Positions 1 through 7,232 of a stretch of DNA of 13,780 nt are shown here, piece by piece. This DNA comes from Anaerofilum sp. (GTDB lineage: Bacteria; Bacillota; Clostridia; Oscillospirales; Ruminococcaceae), in the NCBI GenBank assembly GCA_020024115.1, contig JAHHUF010000042.1, positions 1 to 13,780 of the forward strand, written 5' to 3'. Numbering within the stretch: position 1 is the first letter of the stretch; every line of letters starts with the position of its first letter. The position numbers were made by a program, and so were the translations under genes. Under the pieces are notes generated by a model, which worked only from the letters and a program-made list of their open reading frames with translations, made no database searches and had not been told where the DNA came from.

Positions 1-68
1 TCTCATTTTTGAAAATATTTTTTCATTTTTGGTTTCTTTCCTGCAATTGCTTGCAAAATATAAAGTTC

Positions 69-97
69 TTGTTTCTTTGCATATTTTATACTATAAT
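69..97 (+). promoter_or_regulatory. Sigma-A promoter for the coaX-like gene
   Basis: A -35 box TTGTTT (69-74) and a perfect -10 box TATAAT (92-97) are separated by 17 bases, about 34 bases before the ATG at 131. No other good promoter precedes the gene. It probably drives both the CoaX-like gene and the transporter gene behind it. Confidence 0.65.
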
Positions 98-130
98 ATG
101 TAAGACAACCATAAAAAGAAGGTGACTGTT

Positions 131-901
131 ATGGTTCTTGCATTAAATATTGGAAATAGCCATCTTTTGATTGGTGTGTGGGATTCTGAAAATTTAGTCC
201 TTCGTTCTGCAATTTCCACTGACTTAAATCGCAGTGCAGACGAATATGCAATTCAAATTCACTCCATACTGGCACTGCATCAAATTTCTCCTCAAAAAAT
301 TTCTGGAGGGATTCTCAGTTCAGTTGTTCCTGCTTTAACCTCTTGTGTTCGAGAGGCATTAAGGCAAATTTGTCCTGTGCGATTTTACACGGTTGGCCCA
401 GGATTAAAAACAGGGCTTTCCATCCGCATTGATGACCCTGCTCAGCTTGGTGCTGAACTTGTCTGTGCTGCTGTTGCCGCTTTGAAAGATTCTTCTCCTC
501 CTTTAATTATTATGACGATGGATACTGCCATTTCAATCATGGCAATTAACCAAAACCGTCAGCTTTTAGGTGGAGCAATCTTTTCCAGCCCGACCTTATC
601 TTTGGAAGCACTCATTCAAAAAACAGCACAGCTTTCTCAGGTTGACCTTGATGTATCACTTTCTTCTGTGATTGGCAGCAATACTATTTCCAGTATGCAA
701 TCCGGTTCTATTTTCGGAACTGTTTGTATGCTTGATGGAATGCTTTTCCGCTTCAAACAGGAACTTGGTGAAAATGCTTCGGTAATTGCTACCGGAAAAA
801 TCCCATCATCTATTTTAAATTCTTGTGTTACTCCGTTGAAATATGACCAAGACCTTATTTTAAAAGGCTTGTATCAAATTTATCAAAAAAACAAGCGTTA
901 A
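131..901 (+). CDS. coaX: Type III pantothenate kinase (CoaX) family protein with altered active-site motifs
   Basis: The 256-aa protein matches the CoaX family along its whole length: a phosphate-binding loop near residue 6, GLKTGLSIRIDDP at 91-103, GGAI at 147-150, IGSNTISSMQSG at 181-192 and VIATG at 218-222. True CoaX phosphorylates pantothenate in the first step of CoA synthesis and uses a monovalent cation. Here the conserved residues are changed. The loop Asp is Asn6 (NIGNS for D-x-GNT/S), GADR is GAEL (107-110), so the catalytic Asp and the following Arg are lost, and DxGTATT is TMDTAIS (129-135). GG after AT is GK. The frame is intact and of normal length, so it is not a simple pseudogene. 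ATG 131 was chosen over GTG 122 because AAGGTG sits 6 bases ahead of it. The ECF S-component gene follows 90 bases downstream. A regulatory or altered-substrate role is inference; a genuine CoaX is probably encoded elsewhere. Confidence 0.85.
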   Translation: MVLALNIGNSHLLIGVWDSENLVLRSAISTDLNRSADEYAIQIHSILALHQISPQKISGGILSSVVPALTSCVREALRQICPVRFYTVGPGLKTGLSIRIDDPAQLGAELVCAAVAALKDSSPPLIIMTMDTAISIMAINQNRQLLGGAIFSSPTLSLEALIQKTAQLSQVDLDVSLSSVIGSNTISSMQSGSIFGTVCMLDGMLFRFKQELGENASVIATGKIPSSILNSCVTPLKYDQDLILKGLYQIYQKNKR

Positions 902-944
902 TTTTGATGTTCCGCCATTTGGCGAGTACATAAATTTAGTTTGC

Positions 945-974
945 GCTGTATTGACAAACAGAGTGTCAAACAGC
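945..974 (+). promoter_or_regulatory. Hairpin or operator-like dyad upstream of the transporter start
   Basis: GCTGT (945-949) plus TTGACA (951-956) is complementary to TGTCAA (964-969) plus ACAGC (970-974). This gives an 11-bp stem with a single bulged A950 and a 7-base loop. The TTGACA arm is also a perfect -35 consensus, but no clear -10 follows at the right distance. It ends just before the AAAGGAG ribosome site of the next gene (978-984). It is not a terminator, as there is no T-tract. It could be an operator or an RNA element controlling the transporter separately from the CoaX-like gene. Confidence 0.45.
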
Positions 975-991
975 AGTAAAGGAGTTTTATT

Positions 992-1585
992 ATGAAAAAC
1001 CGTCAGCGTACCCTCCACATCACCCAACTGGGCTTGCTTGTTGCCTTGGAACTAATCCTTGGCTTTACCCCGCTTGCCTTTATCATGGTTCCGCCTGCTG
1101 CCATCACCTTGCTGCACATCCCTGTGATTATTGGCGGCATTCTTTTGGGCCCAACGGATGGTATCATTTTAGGCAGTGTTATGGGAATCACCAGTATGAT
1201 AAAAGCCACTACGGGTGCTACATCCCCTGTTGATATTGCATTCAGCCCTTTTCTGAGTGGAAATCCAATTGCCAGCATTTTGGTGGCATTGGTTGGGCGA
1301 ATTCTTTTGGGCTTGTCTGCCGCTTTGTTGTATCGACTGTTTCTCAAAACAAAACTCTCCCCCACTTGGTGCATTGCACTTTCGGCAGTATTGGCAAGCA
1401 TCGTGCATACTGTATCTGTGCTTGGGTTGTTAGTTTTGCTGTTTCCGCAGCTTGGAATGGGATTGATTGTAGTGTTGATGACCATTGTCAGCTTGAATGG
1501 AGTATTGGAAATCCTTGCCGCAGGCATTATCTCAACAGCCGTCTGCAAGCCTTTGTTAAAATATTTTAATTCAAAATCAAACTGA
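992..1585 (+). CDS. ECF transporter S component, PanT-like (probable pantothenate uptake)
   Basis: This 197-aa membrane protein has about six hydrophobic segments and no catalytic motifs. S components of energy-coupling factor transporters bind one vitamin in the membrane and work with the shared EcfA/A'/T module, which is not in this window. Support comes from the N-terminal amphipathic start (residues 1-15), a helix rich in small and hydrophobic residues, the stretch LLHIPVIIGGILLGP near residues 40-54, and a following glycine-rich loop GSVMGITSM. This pattern resembles COG4684/PanT and FmnP-type S components. Its position directly behind a pantothenate-kinase homologue favours pantothenate as substrate, but that is context-based inference. 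The start is fixed by AAAGGAG, 7 bases ahead of ATG 992. It probably shares the transcript with the upstream gene and ends at the terminator at 1599-1628. The equally long antisense frame is a shadow. Confidence 0.85.
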   Translation: MKNRQRTLHITQLGLLVALELILGFTPLAFIMVPPAAITLLHIPVIIGGILLGPTDGIILGSVMGITSMIKATTGATSPVDIAFSPFLSGNPIASILVALVGRILLGLSAALLYRLFLKTKLSPTWCIALSAVLASIVHTVSVLGLLVLLFPQLGMGLIVVLMTIVSLNGVLEILAAGIISTAVCKPLLKYFNSKSN

Positions 1586-1598
1586 TTTTCAGATTTTG

Positions 1599-1628
1599 CT
1601 CTGTGTACCAAAATGCACAGAGTTTTTT
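1599..1628 (+). terminator. Rho-independent terminator of the coaX-like/panT-like unit
   Basis: CTCTGTG (1599-1605) pairs perfectly with CACAGAG (1616-1622) and is followed at once by TTTTTTATTTTTT. It lies 13 bases past the transporter stop codon. Confidence 0.85.
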
Positions 1629-1647
1629 ATTTTTTCAGTTTACCTCT

Positions 1648-1675
1648 TTGCAAACCACTTGAAATATGCTATAAT
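1648..1675 (+). promoter_or_regulatory. Promoter of tRNA-Arg
   Basis: TTGCAA (1648-1653) and a perfect TATAAT (1670-1675) are 16 bases apart. This places the transcript start about 18 bases before the mature tRNA 5' end. It lies directly after the preceding terminator, so the tRNA is an independent unit. Confidence 0.7.
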
Positions 1676-1700
1676 ATCTTTTGCACAAAGCTATATATCT

Positions 1701-1777
1701 GTGCTCGTAGCTCAGTTGGATAGAGTATCAGACTCCGACTCTGAGGGCCGCTGGTTCGAATCCAGTCGGGCACACCA
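1701..1777 (+). tRNA. tRNA-Arg (anticodon CCG)
   Basis: A full cloverleaf can be drawn by hand. The acceptor stem is GTGCTCG (1701-1707) with CGGGCAC (1767-1773), including one G-T pair. The D arm is 1710-1726 with AGTTGGATA in the loop. The anticodon stem TCAGA/TCTGA (1728-1732/1740-1744) encloses loop CTCCGAC, giving anticodon CCG (1734-1736), which reads Arg codon CGG. The variable loop has 5 bases, and the T arm is GCTGG-TTCGAAT-CCAGT (1750-1766). The discriminator is A1774, and CCA (1775-1777) is encoded in the DNA. Confidence 0.97.
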
Positions 1778-1782
1778 AAAAA

Positions 1783-1852
1783 TCTCTGCGATTTTGCAGA
1801 GACACAAAACAGCATCGGCAGCATTCCCAAAACGGAGTGCTGCCGATTTTTA
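1783..1852 (+). terminator. tRNA trailer hairpin and Rho-independent terminator
   Basis: Two hairpins follow the tRNA. The first is TCTCTGC (1783-1789) with GCAGAGA (1796-1802) and has no T-tract, so it may be a processing structure. The second is a long stem, ATCGGCAGCA (1814-1823) with TGCTGCCGAT (1838-1847), extended inward by TTCC/GGAG and followed by TTTTTAT. The second is the actual terminator. Confidence 0.85.
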
Positions 1853-1887
1853 TAATTTAATAGTACATAAGATATATGCTTTGGGGA

Positions 1888-1916
1888 TTGCTTTTAGGAA
1901 ATATATCCCTTAAACT
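1888..1916 (+). promoter_or_regulatory. Possible promoter for the 1960-3201 gene
   Basis: TTGCTT (1888-1893) and TAAACT (1911-1916) are separated by exactly 17 bases, 44 bases before the ATG. The preceding terminator means the gene needs its own promoter, but the -10 is imperfect. Confidence 0.4.
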
Positions 1917-1959
1917 GATGTTATACAAATCTCAACACTTATATAAAGAGGTGAACAAT

Positions 1960-3201
1960 ATGGGTCTTTTTCTGCAAACAGCACTTTTCCCCGGATGTGA
2001 TGAGGAAACTGCCCGCAAGACAGTGGAAACTGCATCAAAAAATTCGGAATTTACAATTGACTTAAATAAGTGCCAATATGCAAATTGCTATGAAGGCACT
2101 CAAGTGCTTATAGTCGGTGATGAATTGGGCTTTGATTCTTTGGCAAAGTTTCTTTCAGATACCGCCAAAAATCCTGTTATGCTTTTGTATATATATGACG
2201 ATGATTTTTGGGGCTATGATTTTTATATGGGTGAAGAAGAAGACCATTTCAATACAATTCCTGATTACTTTGGCACCATAACCAAAAGGGAAAAACAATC
2301 TCTGGCAGGAAATCCTGATATTCTTGCTGGCTGGTTCAACATACCAGACAAAGAGAAAATCTCTAGATATTTGCTACATTGGTCAGATTATGAAATGGAT
2401 ACTTTAGAATTTCTCGGCACTGCTTACCCACAGGACAGCTATCCTTATGGAGAGGCTTGGCAGATGGTAGATTTTGCTGCCCAACTGGGCTTTTTCTGGC
2501 CCTTTGATGAAAGTGAGGATATTCCAGCATTGAAACCTCAATTTCCCACACTTTCCGAAATTCTACAAAATAACATTCCTTCAATCAGCAAACAACCTCT
2601 TTTAGAAAACTATCCCATTATCTGCAAGCTACCCTCTGCTTTTTCGCATGAGTATATTAAAAAATTGCTTGCAGAGGATGGAATCGAAAATTTTCATTTC
2701 AAAGACAAAACTCCACTGGAAATTATTGAAACAGCCAATAAATATCGTTTCTGTGTAAACCGACCAGATTGTGATGCGCTTTGTCAGCGTATGGCAGTTC
2801 TTGCGGCATTTTGTGATTTTTGGATGGAAAACATATCCGGCAGTTGGAGATTTTTAGACAGGGCAACTTATGAGCCTTTGTTTATAAACTATGAAAAGCC
2901 TACTGATGTGTATGTCCTTCGCTCCCGTGCAGCGATTACTGATTATTCTAAAAATCACAGAGCAATCAGAGATTTGGAGAGATTGCAGGAAATAGACAGC
3001 GACAACTATATGATTTATCAGCAAGAGCTCGATAATTGGCATCATAGACAGAAACAAAAACAGCAAGAGTTGAACAATAACTTTGATTCCTTTATGCGGC
3101 AGACAAAACAGAAAGAAGATGCAATTGCAGAAAAAGAACAAAAGCGACTTGCACTTATTTTGGAAAAGCGAAGAAAAAGAAAGGAAAAGAAACCGAAATA
3201 A
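1960..3201 (+). CDS. Hypothetical protein with charged C-terminal tail
   Basis: I do not recognise this 413-aa protein. The frame is open from 1876, but the start is set at ATG 1960 because AGAGGTG lies 6 bases upstream; nothing supports an earlier start. No signal peptide or membrane segment is visible, so it is probably cytoplasmic. The N-terminal part (about 1-110) mixes small helices and strands. It has an acidic, aromatic patch YIYDDDFWGYDF at 78-89, followed by GEEED at 91-95. Residues 115-185 contain WSDYEMDTLEFLG (141-153), then a Trp/Phe-rich segment around 167-183. The last ~57 residues are dense in Lys, Gln, Glu and Arg and probably form a coiled coil ending in a basic Lys/Arg tail. 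It stands alone between the tRNA terminator and a convergent gene, so context gives no clue. The acidic/aromatic character recalls some immunity- or SMI1-like proteins, but I see no diagnostic motif. Confidence 0.8.
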   Translation: MGLFLQTALFPGCDEETARKTVETASKNSEFTIDLNKCQYANCYEGTQVLIVGDELGFDSLAKFLSDTAKNPVMLLYIYDDDFWGYDFYMGEEEDHFNTIPDYFGTITKREKQSLAGNPDILAGWFNIPDKEKISRYLLHWSDYEMDTLEFLGTAYPQDSYPYGEAWQMVDFAAQLGFFWPFDESEDIPALKPQFPTLSEILQNNIPSISKQPLLENYPIICKLPSAFSHEYIKKLLAEDGIENFHFKDKTPLEIIETANKYRFCVNRPDCDALCQRMAVLAAFCDFWMENISGSWRFLDRATYEPLFINYEKPTDVYVLRSRAAITDYSKNHRAIRDLERLQEIDSDNYMIYQQELDNWHHRQKQKQQELNNNFDSFMRQTKQKEDAIAEKEQKRLALILEKRRKRKEKKPK

Positions 3202-3345
3202 ACCACAGATATTTTTTAAACTCTGGTGTATATTGTTGGTGTGATTTTCTTTATGCTTCTTTCATCAGGTTTCGTTTTCTTTTACCCTAAACAGAATGAT
3301 TACGACCTCTGTATATGGGCAAAGAATTACATAAATAAAACAAAC

Positions 3346-4008
3346 TTAAATTTCGTAAACTTTCAAATTGGAATACTCTGCAATGGTTGATGCCATTTGA
3401 CGGAATCCGATTTTTCCATTGGTCAAAGCTTCACCAAAGTCAACCCCATTGTCTACATAGTCAATCACCTTCAAATCATTGATATAAAACAGGATATGTC
3501 CATCTTTTTTTATCAATGTAATATGATAGGGATTGATGCAATCTTTGATATTGGGAATTGGGTCACCGCCTGCTTCCAGCTTATGCCCACCATTGCTTTT
3601 TCTCAATTGGCAAATATGGAATGCTCTCTCTGTGTCATACATTCTTCTGAAATAAGATAAATGGTACAGGTTAATATCTCCATGCAAATAGCAATCATAT
3701 TCCCCTGTTCGTTTCAGCAAACCTTCTTGAAAAATATCTTCTCCTTTTGCACCTTTTGCCGCAAACATCAGCATACACAATCCTGGCTCTTGAATTGGAA
3801 AAAAATCAAATTCAATTTTGACACTATTGGGAAACTCTATAGGACACCAAAAAACATAGTTTGCTTTTTGCTCAAATATTTCAAAATCCAGTTTATTTTT
3901 TAATCTCATGCGCTGATTCTCAAAAGTTATGTGAGCCTCGCCTTCCAAAACAAAATCTTTTACATCTTCTTCTGTCATCAAGGGGTTTTCATATATCAAC
4001 TTTTCCAT
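3346..4008 (-). CDS. DUF1961 family protein (YesU-like, concanavalin-like fold)
   Basis: The 220-aa protein resembles DUF1961 proteins such as Bacillus YesU. These have a concanavalin A-like jelly-roll fold and often occur with plant-polysaccharide degradation genes; their reaction is not established. Features seen are the strand-rich pattern, the central HGDINLYHLSYFRRMYDTE segment (about residues 109-127), the PYHITLIKKDGHILFYINDL stretch near 161-180, and the final GKIGFRQMASTIAEYSNLKV. No signal peptide is present, so it is probably intracellular. ATG 4008 has AGAAGG 6 bases upstream. It lies 100 bases downstream of the hydrolase gene on the same strand and may share its transcript, though the gap allows an own promoter. 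No sugar-utilisation genes are nearby, which is unusual for this family. It converges with the unknown gene to its left, and I see no strong terminator in the 144 bases between them. Confidence 0.75.
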   Translation of the reverse strand: MEKLIYENPLMTEEDVKDFVLEGEAHITFENQRMRLKNKLDFEIFEQKANYVFWCPIEFPNSVKIEFDFFPIQEPGLCMLMFAAKGAKGEDIFQEGLLKRTGEYDCYLHGDINLYHLSYFRRMYDTERAFHICQLRKSNGGHKLEAGGDPIPNIKDCINPYHITLIKKDGHILFYINDLKVIDYVDNGVDFGEALTNGKIGFRQMASTIAEYSNLKVYEI

Positions 4009-4108
4009 ACGAGTCCTTCTTTCAAACGATAATGAATTTATCTGCTATTCAGTATACTACCACACAAGATTTATAAAATGCAATATCAAATTGTTTTAAA
4101 AAATATAT

Positions 4109-4909
4109 TTATATTTCAATTACTTCCAAATCGTAAGGCACCAATAAATTGCCTGTATAATACTGTTTGCCCTCATTGGTGTACAATTCTTTTCGGTTTT
4201 GATAGTTTTTGTCTTCTGTATGCCACAAAACCAAATTCGGAATTTTTAATTGCTGTGCAAGTTCACAAGCCTCTTTTACTGTGCTGTGATGTTTTTCATA
4301 AGGCTTAAACTTTTCCCTCTGCTCATACAAACAAAAAGCCTCACACAACAGCCAATCACTGTTTTGCACATATTTTTCACAAACAGGGTTGTATGGTTCA
4401 TCTCCCAAGCAGGTGATTTTCTGATTTCCGCTTTGCAAATAAAAGCCATACTGAGCCGCTTTTGTGGAATGAATATCAAAAAAGGTGTATTCATCTCCCA
4501 ACAAAGTTTTGGTTTGACCATCTTTTACGGGATGAATCAAAATTTGCTCACCAATCAGTTTCACCACTTTTTGCTGCAAAGTCAATTGTGCCAATGTTTC
4601 AATTGTGCTTTTCAGCCCTTCATGGCACCAAATATGAAACTCGCCTGTATATTGTCCTGCTTTCATCATTGTGCCGATTTTCCGAATCACCCAAACAACC
4701 CCCAGCAAATGGTCGCAATGTTCATGAGTTACAATCAAATGACGAATCTGCTGAAAGCCAATGTTTGCTTTTTCCAACTGAATCAAAATTCCGTTTCCAC
4801 CGCCTACATCAGTCAATACATATTCATCCCCTGATTGCAATGCAAAACAGGTGTTGTAGCATTTTGTTACCATAGCATTTCCAGTACCTAAAATATGTAA
4901 TTTTTCCAA
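4109..4909 (-). CDS. RNase Z-like metallo-beta-lactamase-fold hydrolase
   Basis: This 266-aa protein carries the full metal-binding set of the MBL fold. It has THEHCDH at 61-67 (His62, His64, Asp66, His67), His147 in DIHST, Asp170 in CLGDEP, and a last His230 in LWHTED. The N-terminus HILGTGNA with NTCF and TDVGGGNG is the strand pattern typical of RNase Z and related enzymes. The HHSTVKEACELA block (207-218) matches the RNase Z H-[ST]-[TA] motif. The flexible tRNA-gripping arm of true RNase Z is not evident, so the substrate could be a phosphodiester or a small ester rather than tRNA. Translation starts at TTG 4909, supported by AAAGGAG with a 9-base spacer; no better ATG lies nearby. The AT-rich 211 bases upstream probably carry its promoter (TATAAT-like box on the - strand near 4980-5000). 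The DUF1961 gene follows on the same strand. Confidence 0.85.
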   Translation of the reverse strand: MEKLHILGTGNAMVTKCYNTCFALQSGDEYVLTDVGGGNGILIQLEKANIGFQQIRHLIVTHEHCDHLLGVVWVIRKIGTMMKAGQYTGEFHIWCHEGLKSTIETLAQLTLQQKVVKLIGEQILIHPVKDGQTKTLLGDEYTFFDIHSTKAAQYGFYLQSGNQKITCLGDEPYNPVCEKYVQNSDWLLCEAFCLYEQREKFKPYEKHHSTVKEACELAQQLKIPNLVLWHTEDKNYQNRKELYTNEGKQYYTGNLLVPYDLEVIEI

Positions 4910-5043
4910 AACAACTTTCTCCTTTGTTGTTAAAATACTCTATTTTCAAACTATAAATATCTTTTCATAATAATATTTATACTTCTTATTATATAAGACT
5001 AAATAGCAAATGAACAGTAAAACAAAAAATTTTACAAAACAAA

Positions 5044-5080
5044 AACCTCTTTTGAACTCAAAAAAAATTCAAAAGAGGTT
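5044..5080 (-). terminator. Terminator of the chemotaxis operon
   Basis: A perfect 13-bp stem, AACCTCTTTTGAA (5044-5056) with its complement at 5068-5080, has T-rich sequence on both sides. On the - strand it is followed by TTTGTTTTG, placing it 40 bases after the last motility gene. Its symmetry would let it act in both directions, but no + strand gene runs into it. Confidence 0.85.
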
Positions 5081-5120
5081 TTTTCATCTAAAAATTAGAT
5101 TTTAGACTGTCTGCATAAAC

Positions 5121-5300
5121 TCAAACATAAACATCCAGTTTATGTCCAAAAGAGGGCTGCTGTGGCAGCATCTCCATCAGTTTTGCAGCCTGTGCTTCTT
5201 GAAAATTCATTGCTTTTTTAGTTACAGCAACAGATGCCTGCAACTGTACACTGCTTTGTGCTTTATTCACACTCATTGCAGCAATAGCCATAGGATTCAT
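5121..5300 (-). CDS. YjfB-like putative motility peptide
   Basis: This 59-aa peptide matches the YjfB_motility family (small proteins linked to Bacillus-type motility regulons, role unknown). It begins MNPMAIAAMS, has VAVTKKAMNFQEAQAAKLMEM in the middle and ends GHKLDVYV. The family typically has the same MNP start, a KKAM.xxEAQAA core and a GxxLDVxV end. The frame can start at ATG 5321, but ATG 5300 is preferred because GGGAG lies 9 bases before it and the MNP start matches the family. It is the last gene of the chemotaxis operon, 33 bases after cheB and just before the terminator, so it is cotranscribed with the chemotaxis genes. Confidence 0.8.
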   Translation of the reverse strand: MNPMAIAAMSVNKAQSSVQLQASVAVTKKAMNFQEAQAAKLMEMLPQQPSFGHKLDVYV

Positions 5301-5333
5301 ACAAAACATCTCCCTTTTCAAGATTTTTTATCA

Positions 5334-6377
5334 TCAAGGACGAGAAAGTTTATACAAAATTTCATCGCCAATCTGATCCAATGATAATTGTTTTGTGACA
5401 CCGCCCATTTTATAGGCTTCCATTGGCATACCATACACAACACAGCTGTCACGGTCTTGACCAATGGTATATGCTCCGGTACGACGCAGCTTTGTGATTC
5501 CCTTTGCTCCATCTGCTCCCATACCTGTCAAAATAACACCAATTGCTTTGCTTCCAGCAACATCTGCCACAGAGTCAAACATTACATCAACAGAAGGGCA
5601 ATGACCGCTGACTCGTTCGCCCTGCAAACTGCGGACATAATATCCTTTGCTGTCTTTTTTCAAAGTCAAATGATACCCTCCAGCAGCAATCAAAATCTGT
5701 CCCTGAGTGACTCTATCCATATCTTCTGCTTCTTTTACTCTCATTTTGCAAATGCGATTCAAGCGCTGTGCATACAGATTGGTAAAGTTTGGTGGCATAT
5801 GCTGAACAATTACAACACCGGGAGTGGTTGGTGGCAGTGCTTTTACAACCTCGATAATTGCTTCTGTTCCGCCTGTGGATGCGCCAATTGCAATGACAGT
5901 GTCACTGCTTGCTTTCAAAACAGGGGTTGCACGCTGTATGATGGATGGCTTTTGTACTTTCGCCATTGCAGATGGCTGACGAACCTTTGCTTTTGCAGCC
6001 ATTTTCACCTTATTTTTCAAATTCAGCAAAAACTGGTCTACATCCCCAGGAACACCTGCACGGGGCTTATTTACAAAGTCTACTGCACCTGCTTCCAAAG
6101 CATCCAATGCATTCATCGGCAAAGAAGTAACTACAATAACAGGAATCGGTTTTTGCGGCATCAGCTTGCGCAAAAACTCAATGCCGTTCATTTTAGGCAT
6201 TTCAACATCCAATGTAATTACATCCGGTTTTAGCTGTTCAATTTTACGCAGTGCATCTTCCGGGTCCATTGCACTACCGACAACAGTCAGCGCAGGGTCT
6301 TCCGAAAGGCTGATTCGTAATTTTGTCCGAAACAGAATGGAATCATCAACAACAAGAACACGTGTAGGCGTTACCAT
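5334..6377 (-). CDS. cheB: CheB, chemotaxis glutamate methylesterase/deamidase
   Basis: CheB removes methyl groups from receptor glutamates and deamidates receptor glutamines, resetting receptor sensitivity when phosphorylated by CheA. The 347-aa protein has the expected two domains. An N-terminal receiver (1-120) carries Asp11, Asp12, phospho-acceptor Asp57 in TLDVEMPKMNG, Thr84 and Lys104. A basic linker (125-150) leads to the C-terminal esterase (160-347) with the Ser167-His193-Asp289 triad, in GASTGG, VQHMPPNF and MGADG. Length and residues are normal. ATG 6377 follows AAAGGAGG with a 10-base spacer; that ribosome site lies inside the last codons of cheR (Lys-Gly-Gly), and the genes are 3 bases apart, suggesting tight or coupled translation. 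Confidence 0.97.
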   Translation of the reverse strand: MVTPTRVLVVDDSILFRTKLRISLSEDPALTVVGSAMDPEDALRKIEQLKPDVITLDVEMPKMNGIEFLRKLMPQKPIPVIVVTSLPMNALDALEAGAVDFVNKPRAGVPGDVDQFLLNLKNKVKMAAKAKVRQPSAMAKVQKPSIIQRATPVLKASSDTVIAIGASTGGTEAIIEVVKALPPTTPGVVIVQHMPPNFTNLYAQRLNRICKMRVKEAEDMDRVTQGQILIAAGGYHLTLKKDSKGYYVRSLQGERVSGHCPSVDVMFDSVADVAGSKAIGVILTGMGADGAKGITKLRRTGAYTIGQDRDSCVVYGMPMEAYKMGGVTKQLSLDQIGDEILYKLSRP

Positions 6378-6380
6378 AAC

Positions 6381-7232
6381 TTATAACCCTCCTTTGTTTT
6401 GTTGTCTTTGATAAATAGCAGGCATTAAATAGGTATAGCGAGATTTCGCTTTATCAACACTTTCAGAATGTCCAATAAACAAGTACCCACCATTTGAAGT
6501 AGCATCGTAAAATTTCTCTACTGTACGGTTGGTGGTTTCAGCATCAAAATAAATCATAACATTTCGGCAGAAAATAATGTCAAAAGGCTTTTTATAAACA
6601 AATGGGTCCATCAAGTTGAAAATGCGGAAAACAACTTCTTTCCGAATTCTTTCGCAAACCTGATAGTTACCATCCGGCAGCCGATTGAAATATTTTGTTT
6701 TCCATTGGGGAGGCAGTCCTTTGATGGTATCTGCGGAATAAATGCCCTGTTTTGCCTTGGTCAAAACATTGGTGGAAATATCAGTTGCCAAAATTGTAGT
6801 ATCCCATTGTGGTTTTCTTGGGCCAAAATATTGGTCCATAACCATTGCAATGTTATATGCTTCCTGTCCGGCAGAACAGCCCGCACTCCAAATGCGTAAA
6901 TCTCCACGGCGTGTTTTTTCCAGCTGTGGCAGCGCAACCTTCATCAAAAAGTCGAAATGTTCATTTTCACGACCAAAATAAGAATGGTTGGTTGTGATTT
7001 TATTTAAGAAAAGATGCAGTTCTTCACCATTTGTGTCATTGAACAAAATTTTCATATATTGCGAAAAACTGTTCAAGCCTTTTGCACGCAATGTATGTGA
7101 AAGTCTGCCCTCAATCAGTTGTCGTTTTCGGCTCAAATCAATGCCGTAACGGTTATATACGAATGTTACCAACTCTTTAAACTCTTGGTCGGTAATCTTT
7201 ATAGTTCTTTCTTGGCTCAAATCAAGTGCCAC
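6381..7232 (-). CDS. cheR: CheR, chemotaxis receptor methyltransferase
   Basis: CheR transfers methyl groups from S-adenosylmethionine to receptor glutamates and opposes CheB. A helical N-terminal domain precedes a Rossmann methyltransferase domain with IWSAGCSAGQEAYNIAM as motif I, then ATDIS, IFCRNVMIYFD and FIGHSES near the end. The motif I variant QEAY replaces the usual EEPY, and the ring that is typically TTNET.FFRE reads TTNHSYFGRE. Both keep the overall pattern. The conventional ATG at 7241 is abutted by its AAGGAG (0 base spacer). The GTG at 7232, three codons later, has the same site 9 bases away, so I set the start there (283 aa; 286 aa with ATG 7241). The gene lies 38 bases after cheW and 3 bases before cheB. 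Confidence 0.95.
   Translation of the reverse strand: MALDLSQERTIKITDQEFKELVTFVYNRYGIDLSRKRQLIEGRLSHTLRAKGLNSFSQYMKILFNDTNGEELHLFLNKITTNHSYFGRENEHFDFLMKVALPQLEKTRRGDLRIWSAGCSAGQEAYNIAMVMDQYFGPRKPQWDTTILATDISTNVLTKAKQGIYSADTIKGLPPQWKTKYFNRLPDGNYQVCERIRKEVVFRIFNLMDPFVYKKPFDIIFCRNVMIYFDAETTNRTVEKFYDATSNGGYLFIGHSESVDKAKSRYTYLMPAIYQRQQNKGGL

Noticed and set aside
1003..1611. 202-aa - strand open frame over the ECF S-component
   Set aside because: It overlaps the transporter completely in antisense; the forward gene has a strong ribosome site and a membrane-protein pattern.
3203..3228. Terminator between the unknown gene and the convergent DUF1961 gene
   Set aside because: Only a short, mismatched stem (CAGA/TCTG core) forms and no good T-tract follows, so it is not a convincing terminator.
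5388..6233. 281-aa + strand open frame over cheB
   Set aside because: It is antisense to cheB, rich in Cys, His and Asn as expected from reverse reading, with no recognisable domain.
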